Below, piece after piece: positions 1 through 7,286 of a DNA stretch of 45,831 nucleotides. The DNA comes from JBAVQS01 sp049694275 (GTDB lineage: Bacteria; Chloroflexota; Anaerolineae; UBA4142; SHND01), in NCBI GenBank assembly GCA_049694275.1, contig JBAVQS010000064.1, positions 1 to 45,831 of the forward strand, written 5' to 3'. Under the pieces are notes generated by a model. That model was not told the DNA's origin. It saw nothing but the letters and a program-made list of their open reading frames with translations, and did no database searches. Positions within the stretch are counted from its first letter, which is position 1. Each line of letters begins with the position of its first letter. The translations under genes were made by a program, and so were the position numbers.

Positions 1-491
1 GCCAGCGCAACGATAAAGATCACGGTCGAGACCAGTTCGGCCTGTTGTCCCCATCCCGGCAGATCGAACGCGAGGGAAAGGGCAACCAGAATCGCAATGA
101 GGGTCAGCCCATCGGCCACGCGCTCGACGATCACCGTAGCGAGCCCCAGGGTCTTGCTCAGTCCTTCACGCTGTCCAAGCGAGATGGCGCGCGCAATCTC
201 ACCCGGACGCGCGGGGAGGAGATTGTTGAGCGCAAAACCGATGACCAGCACGGGAAAGAGCCGGGGGATGGGAATACGCTTTTGCGGCTGGAGAAAGCGG
301 GCCCAGCGCGCCGTGCGAAAGATATAACTGCAAAAGGTGAAAACGCCGGCAAGAAGGACCAGCCGGTAATCGGCGGTGGTCAGCGCGGCGGCAACATCGT
401 TGAGCTTGACGTTATAGAGCGCCAGCCCTAAAAAGAGCACTGAGAGCAGAATACCCACGAGCGGGCCGAGCCATTTGCGCCAGTTGTTCAT
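1..491 (-). CDS. Flippase-like integral membrane protein (LPG-synthase TM family), 3'-truncated by window edge
   Basis: The minus strand from the ATG at 491 reads open to the window edge (163 codons), beginning MNNWRKWLGPLVGILLSVLF. The C-terminus lies outside the window. The product has hydrophobic segments at about residues 9-27 and 42-60. A segment with LPARPGEIARAISLGQREGL followed by VIVERVADG is the hallmark of the PF03706 family (UPF0104, lysylphosphatidylglycerol synthase TM region, 'flippase-like domain'). These proteins are polytopic and are thought to move or handle lipid-linked substrates. The gene is the last visible one in the run 7227 to 1 and follows the Agl23-like/NHL gene by 146 bp. 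It is a paralogue of the complete gene at 29991-31007. Family assignment is firm; the substrate is unknown. Confidence 0.85.
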   Translation of the reverse strand, partial: MNNWRKWLGPLVGILLSVLFLGLALYNVKLNDVAAALTTADYRLVLLAGVFTFCSYIFRTARWARFLQPQKRIPIPRLFPVLVIGFALNNLLPARPGEIARAISLGQREGLSKTLGLATVIVERVADGLTLIAILVALSLAFDLPGWGQQAELVSTVIFIVAL

Positions 492-503
492 ATTTGAAAT
501 GAA

Positions 504-534
504 GGGGGAGGAGGGAATCGCTCCCTTCTCCCCC
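504..534 (-). repeat. 13-bp inverted repeat between the Agl23-like gene and the flippase gene
   Basis: Arms 504-516 and 522-534 are complementary at 12 of 13 positions around a 5-nt loop. The odd pair is a G-T wobble on the plus strand. The hairpin ends about 13 nt before the flippase ATG at 491. No T-run follows it on the minus strand, so it is not a classic intrinsic terminator. It could attenuate read-through or protect the upstream mRNA. Confidence 0.5.
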
Positions 535-580
535 ATTGACAAGCGTATACCGATCAGTGTGCTATTTCGCAGTAGCAGGC

Positions 581-618
581 TTGTCCGCCCCGCGTTCTTG
601 CGTCCGCCGGAAGGCGGC
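581..618. repeat. Short interspersed palindromic repeat, copy A
   Basis: A hairpin with CCGCC/GGCGG arms (604-608 and 613-617) and a 4-nt loop sits just downstream of the stop codon of the 638-4120 gene. A related element occurs at 40551-40589, matching at about 23 of the first 31 positions when both are read on the minus strand. This suggests a small repeat family; no mobility gene is attached. Confidence 0.45.
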
Positions 619-637
619 GGGCCAGGCGAACCTGCGC

Positions 638-3600
638 CTACTGGCCGGGCGGGGCAAAGATCAGAACGCGGTTGTTACCGGCGTCTGCGACATAGACGCG
701 GCCATCCGGGCCGACCGTCACCCCCGTTGGAAGTTGCATCGAGCTGAGATCACTGCCTGCGGTTCCCCAGACTGCGAGCACCGTGCCGGTATTCGAGAAT
801 TTGATAATGCGATACCCTTCGGGGTCTGCTGCATAGAGATTCCCGTTGGCGTCAACCGCGAGGTAGGGCTTGTTGACAACAGACTGGGTGTCCCAGCCTT
901 GCACCGGCCACTGCAAGAGCGGCTGGAAATCCTTGTCGAACTTTTGAATCCGCTGGTTCCAGGTGTCGGCGACATAGATATTCCCCTGCCCGTCGATGGC
1001 GATGCCAACCGGTTCGAGGAACTGGCCCGGATCTCCACCCTGCCCACCAAAGACGCCCAGCGATTTGCCCAGCGGATCGAATTTCAAGATGCGCTTGTTG
1101 CCGGTATCGGTCACCCAGAGATTGCCGTCGCCGTCAATGGCAATGTCACGCGGCCCATAGAACTGGTCGGGGGTCAATGGATTCTGCCCGCCATCGTTAA
1201 AGCTCCCCCATTGAAGAATGAATTTGCCATTCGTGTCGAATTTCTCGATGCGGTGGTTCCAGGTATCGGCCACATAAACATACCCCTGCTTGTCGACCGC
1301 AAGGCCCCACGGTTCAGAGAACTGGCCGGGGCCATTCCCCTGACTGCCCCACTGGAGCAAGAACTTGCCACTCGGATCGAATTTCTGGACGACATGATTC
1401 TGCGAATCGCCCACATAGAGGTTGCCCTGCGCATCGAGCGCCACATCATGCGGGCCGGCGAACTGGCCGTTGCCTGCGCCCTGGCTGCCGATTGCCTGCT
1501 GCGCCTGAACGCCCGCGATATATTTCTTTGCATACGGGTCGTCTTCGGTGGTCGGCGCGGTCACGCCCGAATACTGCCAGAGCGAGTTTGCAATATCCTT
1601 GCGCACATAGAGGGCAAAGGTGTGGACATAGGGCCAGGCGCTCAGGCTGTGCGAGTAATTGTGATAGAACCAGATATCGCGGACCAGCGATATGAGATTC
1701 GCGAACTTGTCTCCCGTCAGAATCCCTTTGACCTCATTGCCGCTGGCATCCTTGCCGCCCAACAGCCGGGCCCAGGTCAGGTCTTTATAGTTTTCGTCCG
1801 GCCACCAGATCAAGCGCATATTGCGCCGGTAATAACGCGTACCGAGAAACGGCTTGACCGCCGCTTCATTCTCCGGTCCGACAATGACCACTTCGGCGTC
1901 GAACGGGCCGCCGGGCGCCTTGCCATAGTACTGGGCATTGCGATAATTGCGCAGGTACCAGACAAACGGCCAGGAGGATTGGTCGTCATAGGCGACTTTG
2001 ATCGTGCCATTGTCACAATTGATCTTGGGTCGAGCATCGGGGCTGGCCTGAGCGCACAAGCGCCGCGACAGATCCTCGATCTCGCGCATGGCAATCGGCT
2101 CGTCCGGCGTCCCCTGCGCATAGATGATCGTTTCGACCGCCACATCGCTGTTCACATAGGCGGCGAGCACCATCGAGTGAATCGTAAAGAGCCCCAGAAT
2201 GACAAACACTGTGGCGAGTGTCACGCGCAGCGTATTCCATACGCCGAGACGCGTCCCGATTACGAACAGGCCACCCGCAGACAGAGCCACAATCACGAAC
2301 GAGAGGATCCGGCTGGATTGGCGCACCAGGTCGTCGATGGACTGGTTTCCACTATTCAGCGCGGCCGGCGTGAACAGGATCGTAAAGGCCAGGGTCAGGA
2401 GCGCCAGCGCCAGCAGGAGGCCAAACCAGAGCGCGCCCCGGCGGAACAGATCGCGCCAGTCCACCTGTAAAACGCGGTCCATGAAAAAGCCGCTGACAAA
2501 GGCGAGCGGGATGGTGAGGTGCATGGTGAGCCACGGCATCTTTTCGCCCGCCCACGAAAAGAGGATCAGGACGCCAATCGTCCAGACCCCGATGAGGGTC
2601 AAAAAGCGCGTTCGCGGCTCCTCCGGATCGTACGAGAGCATAAAAAAGAGCAGGAGCAGCGGGCTGAGCAGGAACACCATGGTGTTGCCGACCTGCAGCG
2701 CATCCTTGCCCTTGAGGAACGGCAGATTGGCGCTTGCCATGCTGGCGAGCACGCCATCGGTGAACCAGAAACTGGCGACTGTGCCGAGCAGGAGCAACAT
2801 GGCGCCCAGGAAAATGGCCCACCGCCACCCGCCCCGCTTCCACAGGATATAGAACAGGCCGAGGATACCAAAGAGATAGGGCAGGTATTCGTAGAGCGGC
2901 AAAAGCACCATCAAATAGTAATAGGGCGGCTGGCTGCCGCGCTCGACCCCCTGCTGGGAGAGCCAATAGCCCAGCGACCCGACAAAACCAGAGGCAATAC
3001 CGGCGGGATTGGTAAAGACGGTCGTAAAGAACAGGAGCATGATCGGGTAGAACAACAATGCACCGATTACCCACCGGCGCCAATTCCACAGGACGCCGAT
3101 GACGGCCGAAAGGAAAATGCTGAGGAGCAGCAATCCGCCCGTCAGCCGAATTCCTTCCGGCGTCGAATAATCGAGCGGATTGCCACCGACAAGCTGGACC
3201 ACCACCGGCGCCATGATCAGCGGCAGGGAAAAGGTCCCCAGGATCATCGCCAAATTGAACGCCGGGCTCTCATCCGCGATGCGAAGACCTTCGGGAACTT
3301 GCGTATCCTCCGAATCATTCGAGCGGATTAGCTGGCGGATGCGCAGGTATGTATAGTAGGCCACATAGCCGGCAAAAAAGAACAAGGGGACGGGAAGGAG
3401 CCCAGAGATAATCCCCATGACCAGTGGGCGTTGGTCGGGGAAGCGTGCGCGTAGCCAGTCGAACGTAAAGACCGCGGTGACGAAATAGGCAAAGAGCGCG
3501 ACAAAGATAAAGGTGGTCTCCATCGCCGTGTACGAGAACGCCAGGACCGCCGCCGCCGCATAGAGCCAGCGATCCGAACGGTCTCCCGCCGCCGGGTTGG

Positions 3601-4120
3601 ACTGCGCGGCCGCCCGCGCCTCGTAATACTTCATAATCACGAGGGCCATCAGGACGACAAAGACCTCGACATAGATATCGTGACGGTTAAAGCGCGAGTA
3701 ATAGGTCACGACCGGCGAAATGAGGAGGATGAGGGTCGTCACGATCCAGCCGCGCCGGCCCAGCCATTTTCTGAAAAAGAAGGGCAGGGTGATCAGCATC
3801 AGCCCGAACAGGACATTCGGCACGCGCCCGGTCACATCATTATCGCCCAGCAGGAAAAAGGTGGCCGCCGTGACGTGATAGAGCAGCGGGCCATGATAGA
3901 TCGGGTTGTGGACATACCCCTTGCCCACATAGAGATCATGCGACCACGAGGTATGAATGCTCTCGTCATGGTTATAGGCCCGCGCCCCCAGGTCCCAAAA
4001 GCGAGTCCCGATGGCGAGCAGGATCAAAACAATCAGAACAATCTTTTCCCAATCCACCGACACGAGCGCGGTGAGCGGGGTATCCCAAAATGATTTTCGC
4101 GTTTCGACTTGTACGGCCAT
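638..4120 (-). CDS. Agl23-like (TIGR03663) membrane protein with C-terminal six-bladed NHL propeller
   Basis: This 1160-aa protein has about a dozen hydrophobic helices in its first 700 residues. Its first outer loop carries NHDESIHTSW, the acidic motif typical of GT-C fold transferases, followed by PIYHGPLLYH and YYSRFNRHDIY, which match the TIGR03663 family ('flippase activity-associated protein Agl23') of Chloroflexota and haloarchaea. From about residue 875 to the end there are six NHL repeats of the form GNLYV.D..N..V.KFD, enough for a complete beta-propeller, presumably outside the membrane. The ATG at 4120 lies 9 nt after the stop of the preceding gene, with AGAGG/AGGA ahead of it, so the genes are probably co-transcribed. 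A role in assembling or transferring lipid-linked glycans is inferred; the propeller may bind protein or glycan. The family call is firm and the function is not known. Confidence 0.85.
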   Translation of the reverse strand: MAVQVETRKSFWDTPLTALVSVDWEKIVLIVLILLAIGTRFWDLGARAYNHDESIHTSWSHDLYVGKGYVHNPIYHGPLLYHVTAATFFLLGDNDVTGRVPNVLFGLMLITLPFFFRKWLGRRGWIVTTLILLISPVVTYYSRFNRHDIYVEVFVVLMALVIMKYYEARAAAQSNPAAGDRSDRWLYAAAAVLAFSYTAMETTFIFVALFAYFVTAVFTFDWLRARFPDQRPLVMGIISGLLPVPLFFFAGYVAYYTYLRIRQLIRSNDSEDTQVPEGLRIADESPAFNLAMILGTFSLPLIMAPVVVQLVGGNPLDYSTPEGIRLTGGLLLLSIFLSAVIGVLWNWRRWVIGALLFYPIMLLFFTTVFTNPAGIASGFVGSLGYWLSQQGVERGSQPPYYYLMVLLPLYEYLPYLFGILGLFYILWKRGGWRWAIFLGAMLLLLGTVASFWFTDGVLASMASANLPFLKGKDALQVGNTMVFLLSPLLLLFFMLSYDPEEPRTRFLTLIGVWTIGVLILFSWAGEKMPWLTMHLTIPLAFVSGFFMDRVLQVDWRDLFRRGALWFGLLLALALLTLAFTILFTPAALNSGNQSIDDLVRQSSRILSFVIVALSAGGLFVIGTRLGVWNTLRVTLATVFVILGLFTIHSMVLAAYVNSDVAVETIIYAQGTPDEPIAMREIEDLSRRLCAQASPDARPKINCDNGTIKVAYDDQSSWPFVWYLRNYRNAQYYGKAPGGPFDAEVVIVGPENEAAVKPFLGTRYYRRNMRLIWWPDENYKDLTWARLLGGKDASGNEVKGILTGDKFANLISLVRDIWFYHNYSHSLSAWPYVHTFALYVRKDIANSLWQYSGVTAPTTEDDPYAKKYIAGVQAQQAIGSQGAGNGQFAGPHDVALDAQGNLYVGDSQNHVVQKFDPSGKFLLQWGSQGNGPGQFSEPWGLAVDKQGYVYVADTWNHRIEKFDTNGKFILQWGSFNDGGQNPLTPDQFYGPRDIAIDGDGNLWVTDTGNKRILKFDPLGKSLGVFGGQGGDPGQFLEPVGIAIDGQGNIYVADTWNQRIQKFDKDFQPLLQWPVQGWDTQSVVNKPYLAVDANGNLYAADPEGYRIIKFSNTGTVLAVWGTAGSDLSSMQLPTGVTVGPDGRVYVADAGNNRVLIFAPPGQ

Positions 4121-4129
4121 TCCTAACCT

Positions 4130-6142
4130 CTATTGTGGTGGATGCACCCATAACTGGACCGATTGCCAGGTCTCCGTTCCGCCCTCGCGGAAAATGAGCC
4201 ATTTGAACAGATCGGTCCGGCTCGCATTTTGCAAGCTCCAGTTCATCTGAATATCATAGTGTTGACTGATCCAGGCCCCTGCCGGCGCGGGGGCTTGCGC
4301 GGGCGTGACAAGCGCCTGTACCTGCTCGGCCGCCGAGAGTTGGTCCCAATGGAGATTGGGGAACTCTCGCAAATACCAGCGAACGACAGGCCCTGCGCTC
4401 GGATCGCCATGCCCTGCAATAATGTGCTGGTCACTGCCGCGCCACTCCGATTGCCACATCAGGTCCTGCAAAAGGTCACGCGCTTGCAGAGAGGTCTGTT
4501 GGTCCGCAATCAACTCGTGAACCGTGCCGGGCAACCAATAATTGGACAGCCACAAGGCCCGTATCCCTGCTGCAAAAAGCAATATTCCCACGACCATCGC
4601 CGCCAGGTTGGCCGTGCGGGCCGAGCCGACCGAGCCGATCGCCGCAGCAATCAGAAAAGCCGCAATCACCAATCCGCCGACCGCCAGCATCCCCAACGCC
4701 ACCTCAATCGAGCTGGCGGTCCCGCCGGGAGAGACCAGCCGCAGGATGGGATCGAGCAGCGGTCCAAACCGGTTCCCTGTCAGAAACATGACAAATTGAA
4801 GGTAGAAAAAGGCAGCGAACAGGAGCGCGACCAGGAGAATGGGCAATTCGCCCCACAGCGCGGTGCGGAGGCCGCCCCCGCGCTCCATCTCACGCAGGCT
4901 GCGCTCGATCAGATGCCCCAGGAACCAACCGGCCAGTAGGGCGAGAGGAACCGCGATAACCACCATATCGGCGGTGGTTTTGACGCCGGCGACGGAATAG
5001 ACAATAAGGCTGGTGAGCGCAAGGGCAGCCATAAAGAGCACGATACGATTATTGCGCCAATCGCCGAGCACAGTCGGAACAAGCAACAACCCTGCCAGAC
5101 CAAAAACCAGGACGAGCGGCTCGTAGAGCAACAAGAGATTGAGGGGCGATGTAAGGGGCCCCCAGGCAGCAAATTGGCCGAGCCAATCTCCCAACAGGTT
5201 GAAGGCCGCGCCCAGCCCGGCGCGATTCATCAAGAACGCCGTCGAGAGGCCGACATAAAGACCGACAAACAACAGGAGGGCATTGCGCCATTCATGATTG
5301 GCCTTGCTCGATCCATTCGAGGCCGCCTCTGGTTGATCGGCCGCCGGCTCACGGGGCGCCGAACTGGCCGCGTCCCTCCGCTTGACCAACACCGGGTAGA
5401 GGGCGAAGAGTAAGCCAGCCAGGAGCACCGTATAAGCAGCACTGCTCGCCGTCAGGCTGACCGCCGCGGCGGAAACGCCCAGATAGAGCACCCGCGGGCG
5501 ATGCTCAGAGGCATAGGACAAGAACCAGATTCCGGCGGCAATTCCTGCGATGACACTGATCTCGACCCCATTGCTATCTCGCGCAAAATAGACCAGACCG
5601 GTCGAAAGTACAAGGAGCAGCGAGGCAACCATCGCCCCCGTGCGCCCGATCTCGCGGCGCACCAGAACGGGAAGGAGCACCCCCAGGCTTCCGATCAGGG
5701 CGGGCAGCACACGCGGCGCGGCGTCGGTGGACGCGCCGAGAAAAAAGGCGAACAGGTTGGAGGTAAAGAGGAGCGGACTGTTGATCGCGCCGGCGCCTTG
5801 CCCTTGCAAGAATTGCCATGCGCTCAGGGCGATGGCGGCCTCGTGCTCGGCCAACGGGCGACCGCCCAAATTAAACAGACGCATCGTCACCGCGACGAGG
5901 AATAGCAGCACATAAAGCCCAACCTCGACGGTGAATATTCTCACCAATTGTCGCGGAGTCACACCCTGCGCCGGTTCGGGCACAAGTGGAGGCGCCTGCA
6001 TAAACTCTGCCGGGGGCGGAATTGTCGAGTCCTCAGGCGATGCAACATCAATCGGAGCAGGCGCAACCGTTGCCGGCGATTTAGTTTTCCCCAGGACGGG
6101 TGCGGATTGAACCGGTATCTCTTTTCTGCGTTTTCTGGGCAT
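4130..6142 (-). CDS. GT-C type membrane glycosyltransferase-like protein (ArnT/PMT/Agl23-related)
   Basis: The 670-aa product has a cytoplasmic Pro/Ala-rich N-terminus of about 65 residues and then roughly ten to twelve transmembrane helices. The first outer loop has RPLAEHEAAIALSAWQ, where the usual acidic pair of GT-C enzymes (D/E-H-E) is recognisable. Next comes a segment resembling the Agl23-like neighbour (VYFARDSNGVEIS versus YYSRFNRHDIYVE). The C-terminal ~120 residues are soluble and probably face outwards. The gene lies 9 nt downstream of the anti-sigma-like gene and 9 nt upstream of the Agl23/NHL gene. It probably transfers a sugar from a polyprenyl-phosphate donor, but donor and acceptor cannot be read from the sequence. 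Because the motif is weaker than in other paralogues, catalytic activity is likely but not certain. Confidence 0.75.
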   Translation of the reverse strand: MPRKRRKEIPVQSAPVLGKTKSPATVAPAPIDVASPEDSTIPPPAEFMQAPPLVPEPAQGVTPRQLVRIFTVEVGLYVLLFLVAVTMRLFNLGGRPLAEHEAAIALSAWQFLQGQGAGAINSPLLFTSNLFAFFLGASTDAAPRVLPALIGSLGVLLPVLVRREIGRTGAMVASLLLVLSTGLVYFARDSNGVEISVIAGIAAGIWFLSYASEHRPRVLYLGVSAAAVSLTASSAAYTVLLAGLLFALYPVLVKRRDAASSAPREPAADQPEAASNGSSKANHEWRNALLLFVGLYVGLSTAFLMNRAGLGAAFNLLGDWLGQFAAWGPLTSPLNLLLLYEPLVLVFGLAGLLLVPTVLGDWRNNRIVLFMAALALTSLIVYSVAGVKTTADMVVIAVPLALLAGWFLGHLIERSLREMERGGGLRTALWGELPILLVALLFAAFFYLQFVMFLTGNRFGPLLDPILRLVSPGGTASSIEVALGMLAVGGLVIAAFLIAAAIGSVGSARTANLAAMVVGILLFAAGIRALWLSNYWLPGTVHELIADQQTSLQARDLLQDLMWQSEWRGSDQHIIAGHGDPSAGPVVRWYLREFPNLHWDQLSAAEQVQALVTPAQAPAPAGAWISQHYDIQMNWSLQNASRTDLFKWLIFREGGTETWQSVQLWVHPPQ

Positions 6143-6151
6143 AAGCGAATT

Positions 6152-6706
6152 CTATGGATTGGATGTAGGCGGTGCGGTACGGGTCAGGGTAATCTGCGGG
6201 CTGCGCGCTGGAGACGGCGCAATCGCCGGTTCTGGCGTCAGGACTGGAACTATGGGGCTCACTCCCCCAACCCCCGCAGGAGTCGGATTCAGGGTCGCAG
6301 CCGGTGCATCGGTGTTGATAACGGCGGTTTCCAGTGAGGGCGCCTGGGTTGATACAAGCGTAGCCATGGTCCCCAGCCCCCCAAAGGTTCCGCCTGAACC
6401 AAGGGAACTCCACACCAGGGCGAACGCCGCCAAAATGAGCAGAGCAACTGCCCCGGTCGTCCCCCCCAGTTGCAACAGGAAACGGAATGGAATATTCCTG
6501 TACACGGCCCGATTCTGCGCTGGCAGAAGAGCAGCCTCGGCCAGTACTCGTTGCCGCCCTGCAGCAAGGCTCGGTTCGGGCGCATGGCGCAGAATATGCA
6601 AATAGGATTCCACCTCGCGCTCATCCACCGCGCCGCGATTCCAGGAGGCGAGGCCGAGGGATGCAAGCAAATGATTCAGACGGGATTCCCAATCACTTGA
6701 CGTCAT
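6152..6706 (-). CDS. Single-TM protein, probable anti-sigma partner of the ECF sigma factor
   Basis: The 184-aa product has a soluble N-terminal region (about residues 1-70, with an Arg/Glu-rich helix SLAAGRQRVLAEAALLP). One membrane segment follows at about 75-98, then an outer Pro/Thr/Ala-rich tail. Its ATG overlaps the stop codon of the ECF sigma gene by 4 nt (ATGA), the usual arrangement for a sigma/anti-sigma pair, and the topology fits an anti-sigma factor. No HxxxCxxC zinc motif of the classical ZAS domain is present, so this is either a non-zinc anti-sigma or a different membrane regulator. Assignment rests mainly on context and topology; there is no strong family signature. Confidence 0.65.
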   Translation of the reverse strand: MTSSDWESRLNHLLASLGLASWNRGAVDEREVESYLHILRHAPEPSLAAGRQRVLAEAALLPAQNRAVYRNIPFRFLLQLGGTTGAVALLILAAFALVWSSLGSGGTFGGLGTMATLVSTQAPSLETAVINTDAPAATLNPTPAGVGGVSPIVPVLTPEPAIAPSPARSPQITLTRTAPPTSNP

Positions 6707-7227
6707 TTCAACAACCCCACAAACTCTAACTCCCCCTGCCGGCCCGCCGATCCGCCGAGCAGGTTGCGAAGGTTGACAATCGCGCGATGCTGCAGCGCCT
6801 TGATTGCTCCTTCCGGTCGGTCCAGCACGCGCCCGATCTCGGCATTGGATAACCCTTCGACATATCGCAGCACAATGACCTGCTGCTGATCCGGGCTCAA
6901 CCGCATAATCGCCCGCCGCAGGCGCATCCGCTCCGATTCAAGCTCGGCGAGGTACGCCGGATCCGAATGCTCGGCCGCCAGCTCTTCGCCAATCGGCAGG
7001 AGCAGCGCCGGATTTTGCCGCAGGTAATCGACAATCAGGTTATGCGCAGCCCGGTAGAGATAGGCCATAAGATTGTCCGGCGCAACCCGCGCGCGAATAA
7101 AGCGTACGAAAACCTCGCTGGTCATATCCTCGGCCAGTGCCTGCTGGCCCAGCCGGTGATAGATATAGCGATAGATTCGCGGCGCACAGCGGTCGTATAT
7201 TTCGCCAATGTCAGGCCGGTCACTCAC
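6703..7227 (-). CDS. ECF-type RNA polymerase sigma factor
   Basis: The 174-aa protein shows sigma region 2 (YRYIYHRLGQQALAEDMTSE, near residues 18-37, then VFVRF) and region 4 with a helix-turn-helix (LSPDQQQVIVLRYVEGLSNA, then EIGRVLDRPEGAIKALQHRA, about residues 108-148). The length and two-domain layout are those of extracytoplasmic-function sigma-70 factors. The start is GTG at 7227. It leads a run of genes (sigma, membrane partner, GT-C protein, Agl23/NHL protein, flippase) with gaps of 9 nt or small overlaps, apart from 146 bp before the last. This suggests that it controls surface-glycan genes, possibly including its own operon. The 59-bp gap upstream shows no clear promoter. Confidence 0.9.
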   Translation of the reverse strand: MSDRPDIGEIYDRCAPRIYRYIYHRLGQQALAEDMTSEVFVRFIRARVAPDNLMAYLYRAAHNLIVDYLRQNPALLLPIGEELAAEHSDPAYLAELESERMRLRRAIMRLSPDQQQVIVLRYVEGLSNAEIGRVLDRPEGAIKALQHRAIVNLRNLLGGSAGRQGELEFVGLLK

Positions 7228-7286
7228 GTTCTCTACTGTCCCTTATGACGCTGATCTTGCTGAAAGGATACGGGCAACCATGTAAT

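Noticed and set aside
536..2470. Long plus-strand open frame opposite the Agl23/NHL gene
   Set aside because: It is antisense to the NHL region, and its internal repetition mirrors the NHL repeats on the other strand. It has no recognisable domain or ribosome binding site.
2199..3331. Plus-strand frames within the Agl23 gene region
   Set aside because: They are shadows of a membrane protein on the other strand, with low-complexity Arg/Gln-rich translations and no start signals.
7228..7286. Promoter for the ECF sigma gene
   Set aside because: No convincing -35/-10 pair with proper spacing was found. An ECF-type self-promoter cannot be excluded but is not supported.
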